Source of the DNA: Armatimonadota bacterium | GTDB taxonomy: Bacteria; Armatimonadota; UBA10988; DTZQ01 | Assembly (NCBI GenBank): GCA_012961305.1 | Contig: DTZQ01000231.1 | Location: 1 to 7,132 of the forward strand | Length of the DNA stretch: 7,132 nt | Reading direction: 5' to 3' | Shown here: positions 1-7,089 of the stretch, in pieces | Layout: each line of letters opens with the position of its first letter | How positions within the stretch are numbered: the first letter of the stretch is position 1 | Position numbers and translations under genes: made by a program | Notes under the pieces: model-generated | Told to the model about the DNA's origin: nothing | What the model saw: the letters and a program-made list of their open reading frames with translations, nothing else | Databases searched by the model: none

Positions 1-2073
1 CGGAGGAGTCCAGGCCACGAGGTTGAGCCCCTGCGGGTACAGCCAGCGGTCGAGGTTGGCCACTTCAATTAGGGCCACCGGCGCATTGCTTCCCCGATGG
101 TAAACTACAATGGTGTCCCCGTGCCGGGCCACTTCGGTGGGGCCGGGGAAGGGGTCACGGGAGTTGACCAGTTCAATGGTTGCCCCCCGCCGGAGCAAAT
201 CCCCGTGAAAGGCGTTAAATCCTCGCTGTCCCACTCGCCAGCGTTCCCAGAGGAAAAAGGTCGCGAACACTCCGTAGCCGCTCCGGTAGCGATGGACCGC
301 GATGCCGGCAAAGGCCGGTCGGCTGGTCAGAGCATCCACATAGGCCCGCAAGGCCCCGAAGGCTTTCGTCTCCGGACGCACTAAAGCGAAGCCGAGCCAG
401 GTGGATTGGTCGGGGGCAATGAGGGGGCTGGAAAAATCGCCGGCCCTGAAGGAGGGGAACAAAGGATGGGCTTCGGGGAAGGAAAGGCTTCCGCGGCGGG
501 GCAGTTCGATGGGCAGCCCTTCCAGGGCTCGTTCGTAGGCCCGGATTTCGCCCGGAGAACGCCTGTCTTCCCCCAAAGCCTGCTTGGCCGGCACCAGGGC
601 CGTGAGCCGTTCCAGGCCGAACAGTCGGGCCAAAGTTAGGGGCAGGTAGCGCAGGTTGCCTCTCCGTTCGTAGGCTCCCGCCCCCAAATCGGCCACCAGC
701 ACCCCGCCGTCGGCCACGAACTGTTCCAGGGTCCGCTGTACGGTCCGCGGCAGGGAGAAAGCCGCAGGGGCAAACAGCACCCGGTAGCGACGCAGGTCCA
801 GGGCGGTGATTTCGGGCAGAGTGAGGAAATCCACCTGGCCGTATTTCGTTCCCCGGCGAAAGGCGGTGAGCAAACCCACCGGCTCCCCTTCAATCAATCC
901 GGCCTCGTAGCCGTAGAAAGGCACTCCCTCGCGCCGTATCCCAGCCGCAAAGGGTTCGTACAGGATGGCGGCGGTGGGAGTACTGCGCCCGGCGGCCAGG
1001 CCACTCTGGCGAACGATGTCCAGGGCTACCTTTACGGCCGCCAGACGCTGCGGGTCGCCTTTCAACCCTTCCCAATTCTGGTAGGCAACTCCGGCCGCCC
1101 CGTGGACGAAACTCTCTACCGTCCAGGCAAAGAGGTGGGCAGGCGTCGGGCCCCTGGCTTGAGGCTGGCTGAGGAGGACAGGCACGGCGGCGAAGCGGTT
1201 GCCCCGGCGGGCCATATCTACGGCCTGTACATTGTGGGTCACCCAGTCCGGCTCTGCCCGGGTCGGGTACAGGGCCGGCACTATCGCCTGGTACTCCAGG
1301 GGAACCGTGGCCAGGGTGCGATAAGTGGAGCATCGGCCAGTGAACACCAACCGCTGGGGGTCGAGGGCCTGAATGGTCTGGGCCCAAAAGCAGAACAAAT
1401 CCTGCGTAACTACCTGCTGGTACAGGGCCACGTCCAGGGAAGGCCGAGCAAAGCCGGGGGGGTGGTGGTCGTCGCTGCGGATGGCACCGACCAGGGTCAA
1501 CGAGGCCGGGTTGAGGGTTTCCATCCGCCAGGCCTGGACCAAGTCGGCTGGGCTGGGGTAAAGGGTTTCCAAGAAGGTGCGAAACTCCGCATCGGGATAG
1601 TGGAGCAGCGGTTCCGGTTCGTGCTGCACCCCCCAGCCTAAAAGGCCCGGCGTGTCTTTGTAAGCAGTTACCATTTCCTCAATCCAGGTAGCCGCTTCTT
1701 CCCGATAGGTGGTGTCCATAGGGGCAATGGCCCCCCGGGAGTGCACGGCCTCGATGGTGTTCAGTCCCAATATCACCCACAGGCCATATTCCTGGGCCGC
1801 GGCCAGCAGAACGTCTAAATCGGCCTCCGTCCACCCCTCCGGCAGGGGCAAGTCCACGTACAGCACGTTGAAGCCTGCTTCTCGATAAATAGGCACCTCC
1901 AACGCGCTTGGCAGGCCATAAGCCCAAGCCAGGGGAACAACCTCGTCCTCTGTGGTGACGAACTTCCCCTGGTGCACCGTTAGCGGCGGTGGAGTCCCCA
2001 ACTGCTCCGCTGCGGACGAAGGACTCGCCCCCAGCAGCAAGCCCATCCCTAACCACAACCAGGCCCTGCGCAT
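1..2073 (-). CDS. Secreted GH42-like (beta-galactosidase-fold) protein, 3' end beyond window
   Basis: The frame is open for 691 codons and runs off the left edge, so the C-terminus is missing. The N-terminus (MRRAWLWLGMGLLLGASPSSAA) is a classic signal peptide with likely cleavage near residues 21-22, so the protein is probably exported. Residues about 30-360 resemble the GH42 catalytic barrel: GWGVQHEPEP (146-155) sits where family members have the WQxDNEYG acid/base motif, followed by FRTFLETLYPSPADLVQAW (164-182) and WTVESFVHGAAGVAYQNWEG (317-336), both GH42 landmarks. Residues about 365-465 resemble the trimerization domain (YRVLFAPAAFSLP, then QFVADGGVLVADLGAG). E152 is the candidate acid/base. 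No Asp or Glu occurs between D286 and E320, where the nucleophile glutamate is expected, so catalysis is doubtful. The start is the only in-frame one before upstream sequence; a GGAG lies 4 bases before it. It follows the TPR gene by 43 bases. A divergent GH family or a non-catalytic sugar-binding protein is possible. Confidence 0.75.
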   Translation of the reverse strand, partial: MRRAWLWLGMGLLLGASPSSAAEQLGTPPPLTVHQGKFVTTEDEVVPLAWAYGLPSALEVPIYREAGFNVLYVDLPLPEGWTEADLDVLLAAAQEYGLWVILGLNTIEAVHSRGAIAPMDTTYREEAATWIEEMVTAYKDTPGLLGWGVQHEPEPLLHYPDAEFRTFLETLYPSPADLVQAWRMETLNPASLTLVGAIRSDDHHPPGFARPSLDVALYQQVVTQDLFCFWAQTIQALDPQRLVFTGRCSTYRTLATVPLEYQAIVPALYPTRAEPDWVTHNVQAVDMARRGNRFAAVPVLLSQPQARGPTPAHLFAWTVESFVHGAAGVAYQNWEGLKGDPQRLAAVKVALDIVRQSGLAAGRSTPTAAILYEPFAAGIRREGVPFYGYEAGLIEGEPVGLLTAFRRGTKYGQVDFLTLPEITALDLRRYRVLFAPAAFSLPRTVQRTLEQFVADGGVLVADLGAGAYERRGNLRYLPLTLARLFGLERLTALVPAKQALGEDRRSPGEIRAYERALEGLPIELPRRGSLSFPEAHPLFPSFRAGDFSSPLIAPDQSTWLGFALVRPETKAFGALRAYVDALTSRPAFAGIAVHRYRSGYGVFATFFLWERWRVGQRGFNAFHGDLLRRGATIELVNSRDPFPGPTEVARHGDTIVVYHRGSNAPVALIEVANLDRWLYPQGLNLVAWTPP

Positions 2074-2082
2074 AACACTCCA

Positions 2083-2111
2083 ATTATAGCATACTTTCGT
2101 CTCCTTGGGAA
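2083..2111 (-). promoter_or_regulatory. Possible extended -10 promoter just before the GH42-like gene
   Basis: On the minus strand, TGCTATAAT (2091 to 2083) is a perfect TATAAT preceded by the extended -10 TGn. A weak -35-like TTCCCA (2111 to 2106) lies 17 bases upstream. Initiation about 7 bases downstream would fall near 2076, only a few bases before the ATG at 2073, giving an almost leaderless transcript that would lose the GGAG at 2081-2078. The site lies inside the short gap after the TPR gene, so it could also be chance sequence within an operon. Confidence 0.3.
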
Positions 2112-2116
2112 GAGGT

Positions 2117-4525
2117 TTACAATCGGGGATAACCTATTTCGAGGTTGGTTTGGGCCTCTGCTACACGGGTTTCCAACCGTTGCAAAATCTCCGCTGTTTT
2201 TTTCAACTGCTGCGCCGTCTCTTCCGCTTCCCGTACTACCCTCTCTGCTTCCTCCTGCAACTGCGTCCTTCGGGCTTGCAATTGCACTCTTAGCAATTGG
2301 CAAAATTCCAGTGCCTGGCTTTTCTTCCGCCCATCCTGACGCAGATATTCCTGGCCGAGGAACTCATCCAGGCGGCGGAAGACGTGGTCGAGGTTCTGCC
2401 GGGCAAAAGTTTCGTTAAATTCGCTGGCCCGCTCTAAAGCCTGCGCATAATCCTGGACTGCCGTTTCCCATTGCTGCTCATCGAAGGCTAAGTCTCCTTC
2501 CAGTAAGCCGGTTTCGGTAAAGACCTTCAGGGCAGTTTTGTGGGCCGAAGCCGGTGCCTCCAGGCGGCCTTCCAGGAAGTGACGGGCATGTCCTAAGGCT
2601 TCCCCTGCCCCTTTCTTTTGCCCCAGGCGGTAAAACCTCAAAGCCCGTTTAGCCCAAATCTGAGCGTATCGTAGAGGTTGATGTCCCATCCGCTCGCAAA
2701 TTCCCTCACATTCGGCCAATTCCTGTTCTGCCTCTTGGTATCGGCCCTGCTCCACATAGGCCTCGGCCAGGTGCAGTCGGACTTGGAACTCCCGAAAGCC
2801 AATCCCGATGGGGCTGAGTTGGCGGAAGGTTTCCAGACTTTTCTGGTAGAGGGCGACTGCTCGGGCTAATTCGCCCTGCGTGAAATAGAGATAGCCCAGC
2901 CGGTCGTACAGCAGAGCCTGGTCGTGGAGGGCATTTTCAAACGTCTGCCAGCATTCCCGAAAGCACTGGAAGGCCTCCTCGAAACGCCGCTGATAGGTGT
3001 ACAGGATGCCCAAACTGGAGAAAGCAATGCCTTCTTGCTGAGTACGATGTCCTGGTTTGGGCCAAGTGCTGCCTAACTCCCTAAGGACCTTGAAGAACTC
3101 CTTTTCTGCTTCTTCCCAGGCGCCCGTCTCCCGCCAGAGTACTGCCTGGCGGCGATAGGCTTTGGCCAATTCCTCCCGCACCCCCGCTTGTTTTAACAGC
3201 GGTATGGCTTTCTGCAAAGTCTCCTCCATTTTGGCCCAATCGTCCAGTTGCCGATAAACATCCGCCAGTTCGCTGTACAGCATTCCTCTCAGGGCAGGAG
3301 GGGCCGCATCCGGCAGTTGATCCAAGGTCTGGGTAAGGACTCCAGCGGCCTCACGTAAGCGACCCAAATTTTTCAGCGTACGTACACGTTGGTACTGCGC
3401 CAGCAGGGACAAGGCCTGGTAGTGTTTCTCCATGGCAAAGTTGCGTGGCTGATTGGCGGCAGCAGTCGCCGCTTTCTCCCCGCCCACCAGCGTGCGTTCG
3501 GCTTCCTCTAACCTACCCCTTGCCCGCTGGACAATGCCCAGATATAACTGAGCGGTCAGCCGCCAGTAATCGGCATCAAAACCACCGAAAGCGAAAGGGG
3601 AGTCAACTACCTGCTGCAGCAATTTCTCCGCTTCTTCCCATTTGCTCAGCCAGGCCAGAGCCACCGCTTGTAGCCAGGTGAAATAGGAGGGACCCTGTTG
3701 AGCCCAAGCCCCTGCTTTTCGACAGACTTGGCTCCATTCCTCCCGCAGCAGGCAATCCGCCAGTTGGGCGAAGTCCCGCAGTTCCGAGGACTGGTTCTCC
3801 TGTGCCTGACGGCACAGCAGTTCCACCAGCACCCGACAGGTCAGTAAGTCTCCCCGCAACCGGTGCAGTTCAAAAATATGGAAAAACTGGTTGAAGCCAT
3901 CGTCTTGCAGCGCGTTTGCTCTGCGGAAGGCAGGAGCGGTAGCAAGTTCCCGGCCCGTTTTCAGGAGCGGAGACCCGGCCAGATGGGTCAGGAGCGGGGG
4001 TAGGTGGAGACACAAATCGGCATAAACATTGACCAGGATGGAGGTTTCCTCCCCTACCGGCTGCACCTCTAACTCTGCTGAAGCAGGTGAGAACTGCAAC
4101 TTTGCCGGGCGGCAGAGGATGTCCTGGGGCAGGACGTACAGATGGTGCTCCAGGTCCTGTGCTTCCTCCGCCAGCCGGGACAACAGCACCCGGAGAAAAC
4201 TTTCCTCCCCGCGAGCGTGCCGCCGGAGAAAATCCGCCTCTTCCGGCATCAAACCGCACTCCCTCGTGAGCCAATCCGGCAGGGACTGGTCTTTTTTTCG
4301 GGGTCCGTAGTTGGCCTCAGCGGGGGGGAAAAGCCAGAGGGCCGAAAGTGCGGGGCAGAACTTACGAACCGCCCGCAGTACTCTCTGCCTCGTTTCCAAC
4401 GATAAGGTATCCCGGTAAAAAGTGGAAGGATTGACCTCCGCTTCTTCCCGCAAAAAACGGGTAAGGGGCCGGTTTCTCTCATCGCATAAAATGCTCAAAC
4501 GACGGACATGTTCCGGGGTAGCCAT
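2117..4525 (-). CDS. HTH-like/TPR-repeat protein with C-terminal coiled coil, putative regulator or scaffold
   Basis: This 802-residue protein has no signal peptide or membrane segment and is presumably cytoplasmic. Residues 21-56 (LTRFLREEAEVNPSTFYRDT, then LSLETRQRVLRAVRKF) look like a helix-turn-helix: the pattern recalls the LacI-type REAGVSPATVSR...SPETRERVLAA. From about residue 280 to 700 there are roughly ten TPR-like helix pairs, for example WLQAVALAWLSKWEEAEKLL (284-303), LYSELADVYRQLDDWAKMEE (416-435), LLYDRLGYLYFTQGELARAV (538-557) and VRLHLAEAYVEQGRYQEAEQ (582-601). Residues about 735-795 are charged and heptad-like, suggesting a coiled coil and oligomerization. The ATG has GGAGAA six bases upstream. 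It is transcribed divergently from the phosphomutase gene and lies 43 bases before the GH42-like gene. TPR domains bind proteins or peptides, and HTH-TPR combinations are often regulators. DNA binding here is inferred from weak similarity; a pure scaffold role is an alternative. I recognise no named family. Confidence 0.8.
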   Translation of the reverse strand: MATPEHVRRLSILCDERNRPLTRFLREEAEVNPSTFYRDTLSLETRQRVLRAVRKFCPALSALWLFPPAEANYGPRKKDQSLPDWLTRECGLMPEEADFLRRHARGEESFLRVLLSRLAEEAQDLEHHLYVLPQDILCRPAKLQFSPASAELEVQPVGEETSILVNVYADLCLHLPPLLTHLAGSPLLKTGRELATAPAFRRANALQDDGFNQFFHIFELHRLRGDLLTCRVLVELLCRQAQENQSSELRDFAQLADCLLREEWSQVCRKAGAWAQQGPSYFTWLQAVALAWLSKWEEAEKLLQQVVDSPFAFGGFDADYWRLTAQLYLGIVQRARGRLEEAERTLVGGEKAATAAANQPRNFAMEKHYQALSLLAQYQRVRTLKNLGRLREAAGVLTQTLDQLPDAAPPALRGMLYSELADVYRQLDDWAKMEETLQKAIPLLKQAGVREELAKAYRRQAVLWRETGAWEEAEKEFFKVLRELGSTWPKPGHRTQQEGIAFSSLGILYTYQRRFEEAFQCFRECWQTFENALHDQALLYDRLGYLYFTQGELARAVALYQKSLETFRQLSPIGIGFREFQVRLHLAEAYVEQGRYQEAEQELAECEGICERMGHQPLRYAQIWAKRALRFYRLGQKKGAGEALGHARHFLEGRLEAPASAHKTALKVFTETGLLEGDLAFDEQQWETAVQDYAQALERASEFNETFARQNLDHVFRRLDEFLGQEYLRQDGRKKSQALEFCQLLRVQLQARRTQLQEEAERVVREAEETAQQLKKTAEILQRLETRVAEAQTNLEIGYPRL

Positions 4526-4594
4526 GACGAATTCTCCGTGTTTTGTACTTAGGGATGTAAACCCACCCCAAGGCTTTCAATTTTGCGAAACGAA

Positions 4595-4695
4595 TTTGGC
4601 CGTTAAAGGGTTCCTAAGTGAAAACAGTTTGCCTTAGAGTGCTTGATAGGAGAAAAAATCATTTGCCTTGAAGTGCTTAGTGAAGAAAAAAATAA
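4595..4695. repeat. Three degenerate tandem direct repeats of about 34 bp in divergent promoter region
   Basis: Units lie at 4595-4627, 4628-4661 and 4662-4695. Units two and three match at 24 of 34 positions without gaps: both begin TTTGCCTT, both have AGTGCTT from position 11 and an A6 run near the end. Unit one fits with small gaps (TTTGGCC, TTA, then AAGTGAAAA). A partial echo, GTGCTAAACTAAAAATGA, follows at 4718-4735. The period is close to three helical turns, so the units would present sites on nearly the same DNA face, as expected for a regulator binding array. Units two and three also contain promoter-like pairs, such as TTGAAG (4668-4673), 17 bases, AATAAA (4691-4696), so decayed tandem promoters are an alternative. 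The binding protein is unknown; the neighbouring HTH-like TPR protein is a candidate by position only. Confidence 0.5.
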
Positions 4696-4698
4696 ACT

Positions 4699-4727
4699 TT
4701 GGCCAGCGGTCTAAATTGTGCTAAACT
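4699..4727 (+). promoter_or_regulatory. Probable extended -10 promoter for the phosphomutase-isomerase operon
   Basis: TTGGCC (4699-4704) as -35 is followed by a 17-base spacer and TAAACT (4722-4727) as -10, which is preceded by TG plus one base (4719-4721), the extended -10 arrangement. Initiation would be expected near 4734, directly before the strong ribosome binding site of the 32-codon leader frame. It lies immediately downstream of the direct repeats, a suitable place for an activator or repressor to act. The -35 and -10 hexamers each match consensus at four of six positions. Confidence 0.45.
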
Positions 4728-4751
4728 AAAAATGAAGGGGGGTGAGCAACA

Positions 4752-4850
4752 ATGAAAACTCTCAGACCCGAACTCACGCCCGCGGTTGGGAAGAGAGTGA
4801 CCGTAAGGCTGGAGGCGGAAAGAGATGGCGGAAGTTGTGCGGACAGGTAA
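4752..4850 (+). CDS. Small 32-codon leader frame overlapping the phosphomutase start
   Basis: This frame encodes a basic, non-hydrophobic 32-residue peptide beginning MKTLRPELTPAVGKRVTVRL and ending at TAA 4848-4850. Its start has an excellent ribosome binding site: GGGGGTGA at 4738-4745 differs at one base from GGAGGTGA and lies six bases before the ATG. It is the first good initiation site after the predicted promoter. It overlaps the phosphomutase gene by 26 bases in another frame, and ribosomes translating it would pass over the phosphomutase ribosome binding site. This suggests translational coupling or a leader peptide. It shows no signal peptide, no run of one amino acid typical of an attenuator, and no family I recognise. 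It could be a non-functional peptide whose translation alone matters, or a chance frame. Confidence 0.4.
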   Translation: MKTLRPELTPAVGKRVTVRLEAERDGGSCADR

Positions 4851-6198
4851 CGATGTGCGCTTCCGGGTGGACGACTCGGTGGGGGGGTTTGCCGAACGCC
4901 TGGGGCAGGCCTTCGGCACCCATTTACGGCGCTTGGGGGTTGCGGCCCAAGTGGTGGTCGGCGCGGACAACCGCCTGAGCAGTCGTCCCCTCAAGGAGGC
5001 ACTCATCAAAGGTCTGGTCACCTCTGGGGCAGAGGTGCTGGACATCGGGTTCAGCACCACTCCCCTGCTGTACTTCGCCCAGCAACACCTGGGTTTGGAA
5101 GCGGCGGTCATGGTCACGGGAAGTCACTTGCCCCCGGACTGCAACGGCTTCAAACTTTGTCGCGGCCTGGGTGCCATTCTGGGAGGGGAAATAGACCAAA
5201 TCTTGGCCTTAGTTGAGCGCGGGGACTTCCTCTCCGGAGAGGGGCGCGTCCAGGAGGCCTGCGTGCTGCCGGCCTATTTCAGCGACCTGCGTGGTCGGCT
5301 CACTCTGGGCTCGCGCCGCTTGAAGGCCGTGGTGGACGCGGGCAACGGCACCGTGGGCCCCCTGGCCCTGCATTTGCTGGAGGATTTGGGCTGTGAAGTG
5401 GTGCCGCTCTACTGCGAGCCGGATGCTACTTACCCCCATCATTTCCCCGACCCCGGCCGGGACGAGAACCTGCAAGACCTCATCGCCCAGGTTAAGCAGA
5501 CCGGGGCCGATGTAGGTCTGGCTTTCGATGGCGATGGAGACCGGCTGGGGGCGGTGGATGAGCAGGGCAACATCATCCGGCCCGATCGCCTCCTCATCCT
5601 CTTTGCCCGGGAAATCCTGGCTCAGCGGCCCGGCAGCCCCATTGTTTTGGAGGTCAAGTGCTCCGACGCCCTGGTGGAGGTAATCCGTAAACACGGTGGC
5701 AGGCCCACGTACTCCAAAGTAGGCCATTCTCAGGTGAAAGCCAAGATGCGAGAAGTTCAGGCCCCTCTGGGGGGCGAACTGTCAGGCCACATTTCCTTTG
5801 CCGATGAGTATCGGGGCTTCGACGATGCCCTGTACGCTGCCGCCCGGCTGTTGCGCATCCTCTCGCGCACGGCCCAGCCGCTTTCGGCCCTGTTCGCCGA
5901 TGTGCCCGCATATTACACCACTCCCGAAGTGCGACCGGAAGTGACGCCAGGGGAGCGTCGCTGGGCGATTGTGGAGGAGTTGACCGCCCATTTTCAGCAG
6001 GCCGACTGCGAATGCTTAACCCTGGACGGGGTGAAATTCCGCACCGCCGATGGCTGGGGACTCATTCGAGCCAGCAACAATGAACCCCAACTCACCATCC
6101 GCGTGGAGGCGAAAACCCCGGAGGGCCTGCAGCGCCTGCAGCGCGCGGTGGAGGAGGCCTTGGGCAAATATCCCGAGGTGGAACGCCTCGACTGGTGA
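4825..6198 (+). CDS. Phosphoglucomutase/phosphomannomutase, AlgC type (alpha-D-phosphohexomutase)
   Basis: A cytoplasmic enzyme interconverting hexose 6-phosphates and 1-phosphates (glucose and/or mannose) through a phosphoserine and glucose-1,6-bisphosphate. All four active-site elements are visible in 457 residues, the normal family length: the phosphoserine loop TGSHLPPDCNGFKL (98-111, with S100 catalytic), the metal loop DGDGDR (235-240), the sugar-specificity loop GGELSGH (316-322) and the phosphate-binding loop RASNNEPQ (415-422). KVGHSQVKAKM (298-308) is also typical. Two oddities stand out: the nearly invariant Asn after SH is Leu102, and the N-terminal YDIRG motif is reduced to NDVR (9-12) with a one-residue shortening after it. 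The ATG is the first possible start after an in-frame stop at 4804-4806, with GGAGG nine bases upstream (4811-4815). It is followed after 91 bases by a phosphoglucose isomerase, which favours a glucose role. Substrate preference cannot be read from sequence alone. Confidence 0.93.
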   Translation: MAEVVRTGNDVRFRVDDSVGGFAERLGQAFGTHLRRLGVAAQVVVGADNRLSSRPLKEALIKGLVTSGAEVLDIGFSTTPLLYFAQQHLGLEAAVMVTGSHLPPDCNGFKLCRGLGAILGGEIDQILALVERGDFLSGEGRVQEACVLPAYFSDLRGRLTLGSRRLKAVVDAGNGTVGPLALHLLEDLGCEVVPLYCEPDATYPHHFPDPGRDENLQDLIAQVKQTGADVGLAFDGDGDRLGAVDEQGNIIRPDRLLILFAREILAQRPGSPIVLEVKCSDALVEVIRKHGGRPTYSKVGHSQVKAKMREVQAPLGGELSGHISFADEYRGFDDALYAAARLLRILSRTAQPLSALFADVPAYYTTPEVRPEVTPGERRWAIVEELTAHFQQADCECLTLDGVKFRTADGWGLIRASNNEPQLTIRVEAKTPEGLQRLQRAVEEALGKYPEVERLDW

Positions 6199-6289
6199 AA
6201 GGTAAAGGTCTGAGTTGGGGAATGGCTGGAAACTTGGTAGGGCGATACCCCTTTGTTGCCCCTCGTGACTTGGTGAAGGAGGAAACAAC

Positions 6290-7027
6290 ATGGTAGATTT
6301 AAGCCAAGTATCCGGTCTGTCCATTTCCCTGGACGAGAGGACGGGGGAACTGCATGGCAAAGGCGTGCCTGAATCCGTTCCCCGGAGTTTTGCGGAAATG
6401 GCAAAGGTCGTTTTAGACCCGCGGGCCCTACCGCCAAAGGAAGTCCTCTATCTTATGTACCGCGACTTTCCTACCTCTCCGCAGGTTCAGGCGGCTGGCC
6501 TGCGCTACGACATCACCGTTATGTTCCCCAAGCCCGTGGGCAGGGAGTTGCCCAAGACTAAGGGCCATATTCATAGCCGCCCGCCGGGCAGCACCAGTTC
6601 CTACCCTGAAGTCTACCAGGTACTGCACGGCCGGGCCCTCTACGAGTTGTTTGGCCCCTGGAAGGGGGACACGGACGAAATTGAAACCGTGTTCTTAGTG
6701 GAAGCCGAACCGGGGGACATCGTAGTGGTGCCCCCCGACCATGCCCACATCACGCACGTCCTCGGCCAGGAGCCGGTGGTGATGGCCAACTGGGTAGCCC
6801 GAGACTGTCAGAACGATTTCCATCCCATTGAACAGCGGCGGAGCGGGCCCGTTTACCTGCTGGCGGAGGGGACCCATCGGCCCACCATTCAGTTCAACCC
6901 TCACTATCGGGTAAAACAACTGCGCTGGGAGATGGCCAGGGATTCCGGTCGGGGTTTCATCCGGGGAGTGCCCATTTACACCACTGTTCTCCGGCAACCC
7001 CGGCAATTCGGCTGGCTTAATCCGTAG
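6290..7027 (+). CDS. Glucose-6-phosphate isomerase, cupin (archaeal) type
   Basis: This cytoplasmic, metal-dependent enzyme interconverts glucose-6-phosphate and fructose-6-phosphate and is unrelated in fold to the common phosphoglucose isomerase. The cupin motifs are clear. TKGHIH (90-95) supplies H93 and H95, PEVYQVLHGRALYEL (106-120) supplies E107, and PGDIVVVPPDHAHITHVLG (141-159) supplies H153; these match the metal ligands of the Pyrococcus enzyme. LRYDITVMFPKPVGRELPKT (71-90) is the usual lead-in. At 245 residues it is longer than the roughly 190-residue archaeal proteins, with extra sequence at the C-terminus (about 185-245) and an insert between the second histidine and the glutamate. 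The ATG has AAGGAGG (6276-6282) seven bases upstream. The gene is co-directional with the phosphomutase and probably co-transcribed. The pair would connect fructose-6-P to glucose-1-P. A different sugar-phosphate isomerase activity within the cupin family remains possible. Confidence 0.87.
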   Translation: MVDLSQVSGLSISLDERTGELHGKGVPESVPRSFAEMAKVVLDPRALPPKEVLYLMYRDFPTSPQVQAAGLRYDITVMFPKPVGRELPKTKGHIHSRPPGSTSSYPEVYQVLHGRALYELFGPWKGDTDEIETVFLVEAEPGDIVVVPPDHAHITHVLGQEPVVMANWVARDCQNDFHPIEQRRSGPVYLLAEGTHRPTIQFNPHYRVKQLRWEMARDSGRGFIRGVPIYTTVLRQPRQFGWLNP

Positions 7028-7089
7028 GAGCCGCAGGTGGTTTGGTCCGAAGCGCAAGCGAAAAATACGCGCTGGCGACCGGGCTTACC

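Noticed and set aside
1102..1641. 179-codon plus-strand frame opposite the GH42-like gene
   Set aside because: It is antisense to a continuous 691-codon frame with recognisable domain motifs; its peptide resembles no family and is explained by GC-rich shadow coding.
4551..4580. TTGAAA (4580-4575, minus strand) as a -35 box for the TPR gene
   Set aside because: No acceptable -10 hexamer occurs at 15-18 base spacing; the candidates are CATCCC and TACATC.
4742..4978. Plus-strand GTG-start frame overlapping the leader frame and phosphomutase
   Set aside because: Its GTG lies within the ribosome binding site of the leader frame, and it continues out of frame through conserved phosphomutase coding sequence.
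5209..5727. 172-codon minus-strand frame inside the phosphomutase gene
   Set aside because: It lies opposite a well-supported enzyme gene containing the family's conserved loops and has no recognisable features.
6199..6289. Possible separate promoter or terminator between phosphomutase and isomerase
   Set aside because: Only a weak GGTA/TACC hairpin with no T run and a TTGGGG without a usable -10 are present; co-transcription is simpler.
7044..7080. Imperfect hairpin (GGTC...GACC outside, AGCGC...GCGCT inside) between the isomerase stop and the possible convergent gene
   Set aside because: It has a three-by-three internal loop, a 13-base loop and no T run after it on either strand, so an intrinsic terminator is not supported.
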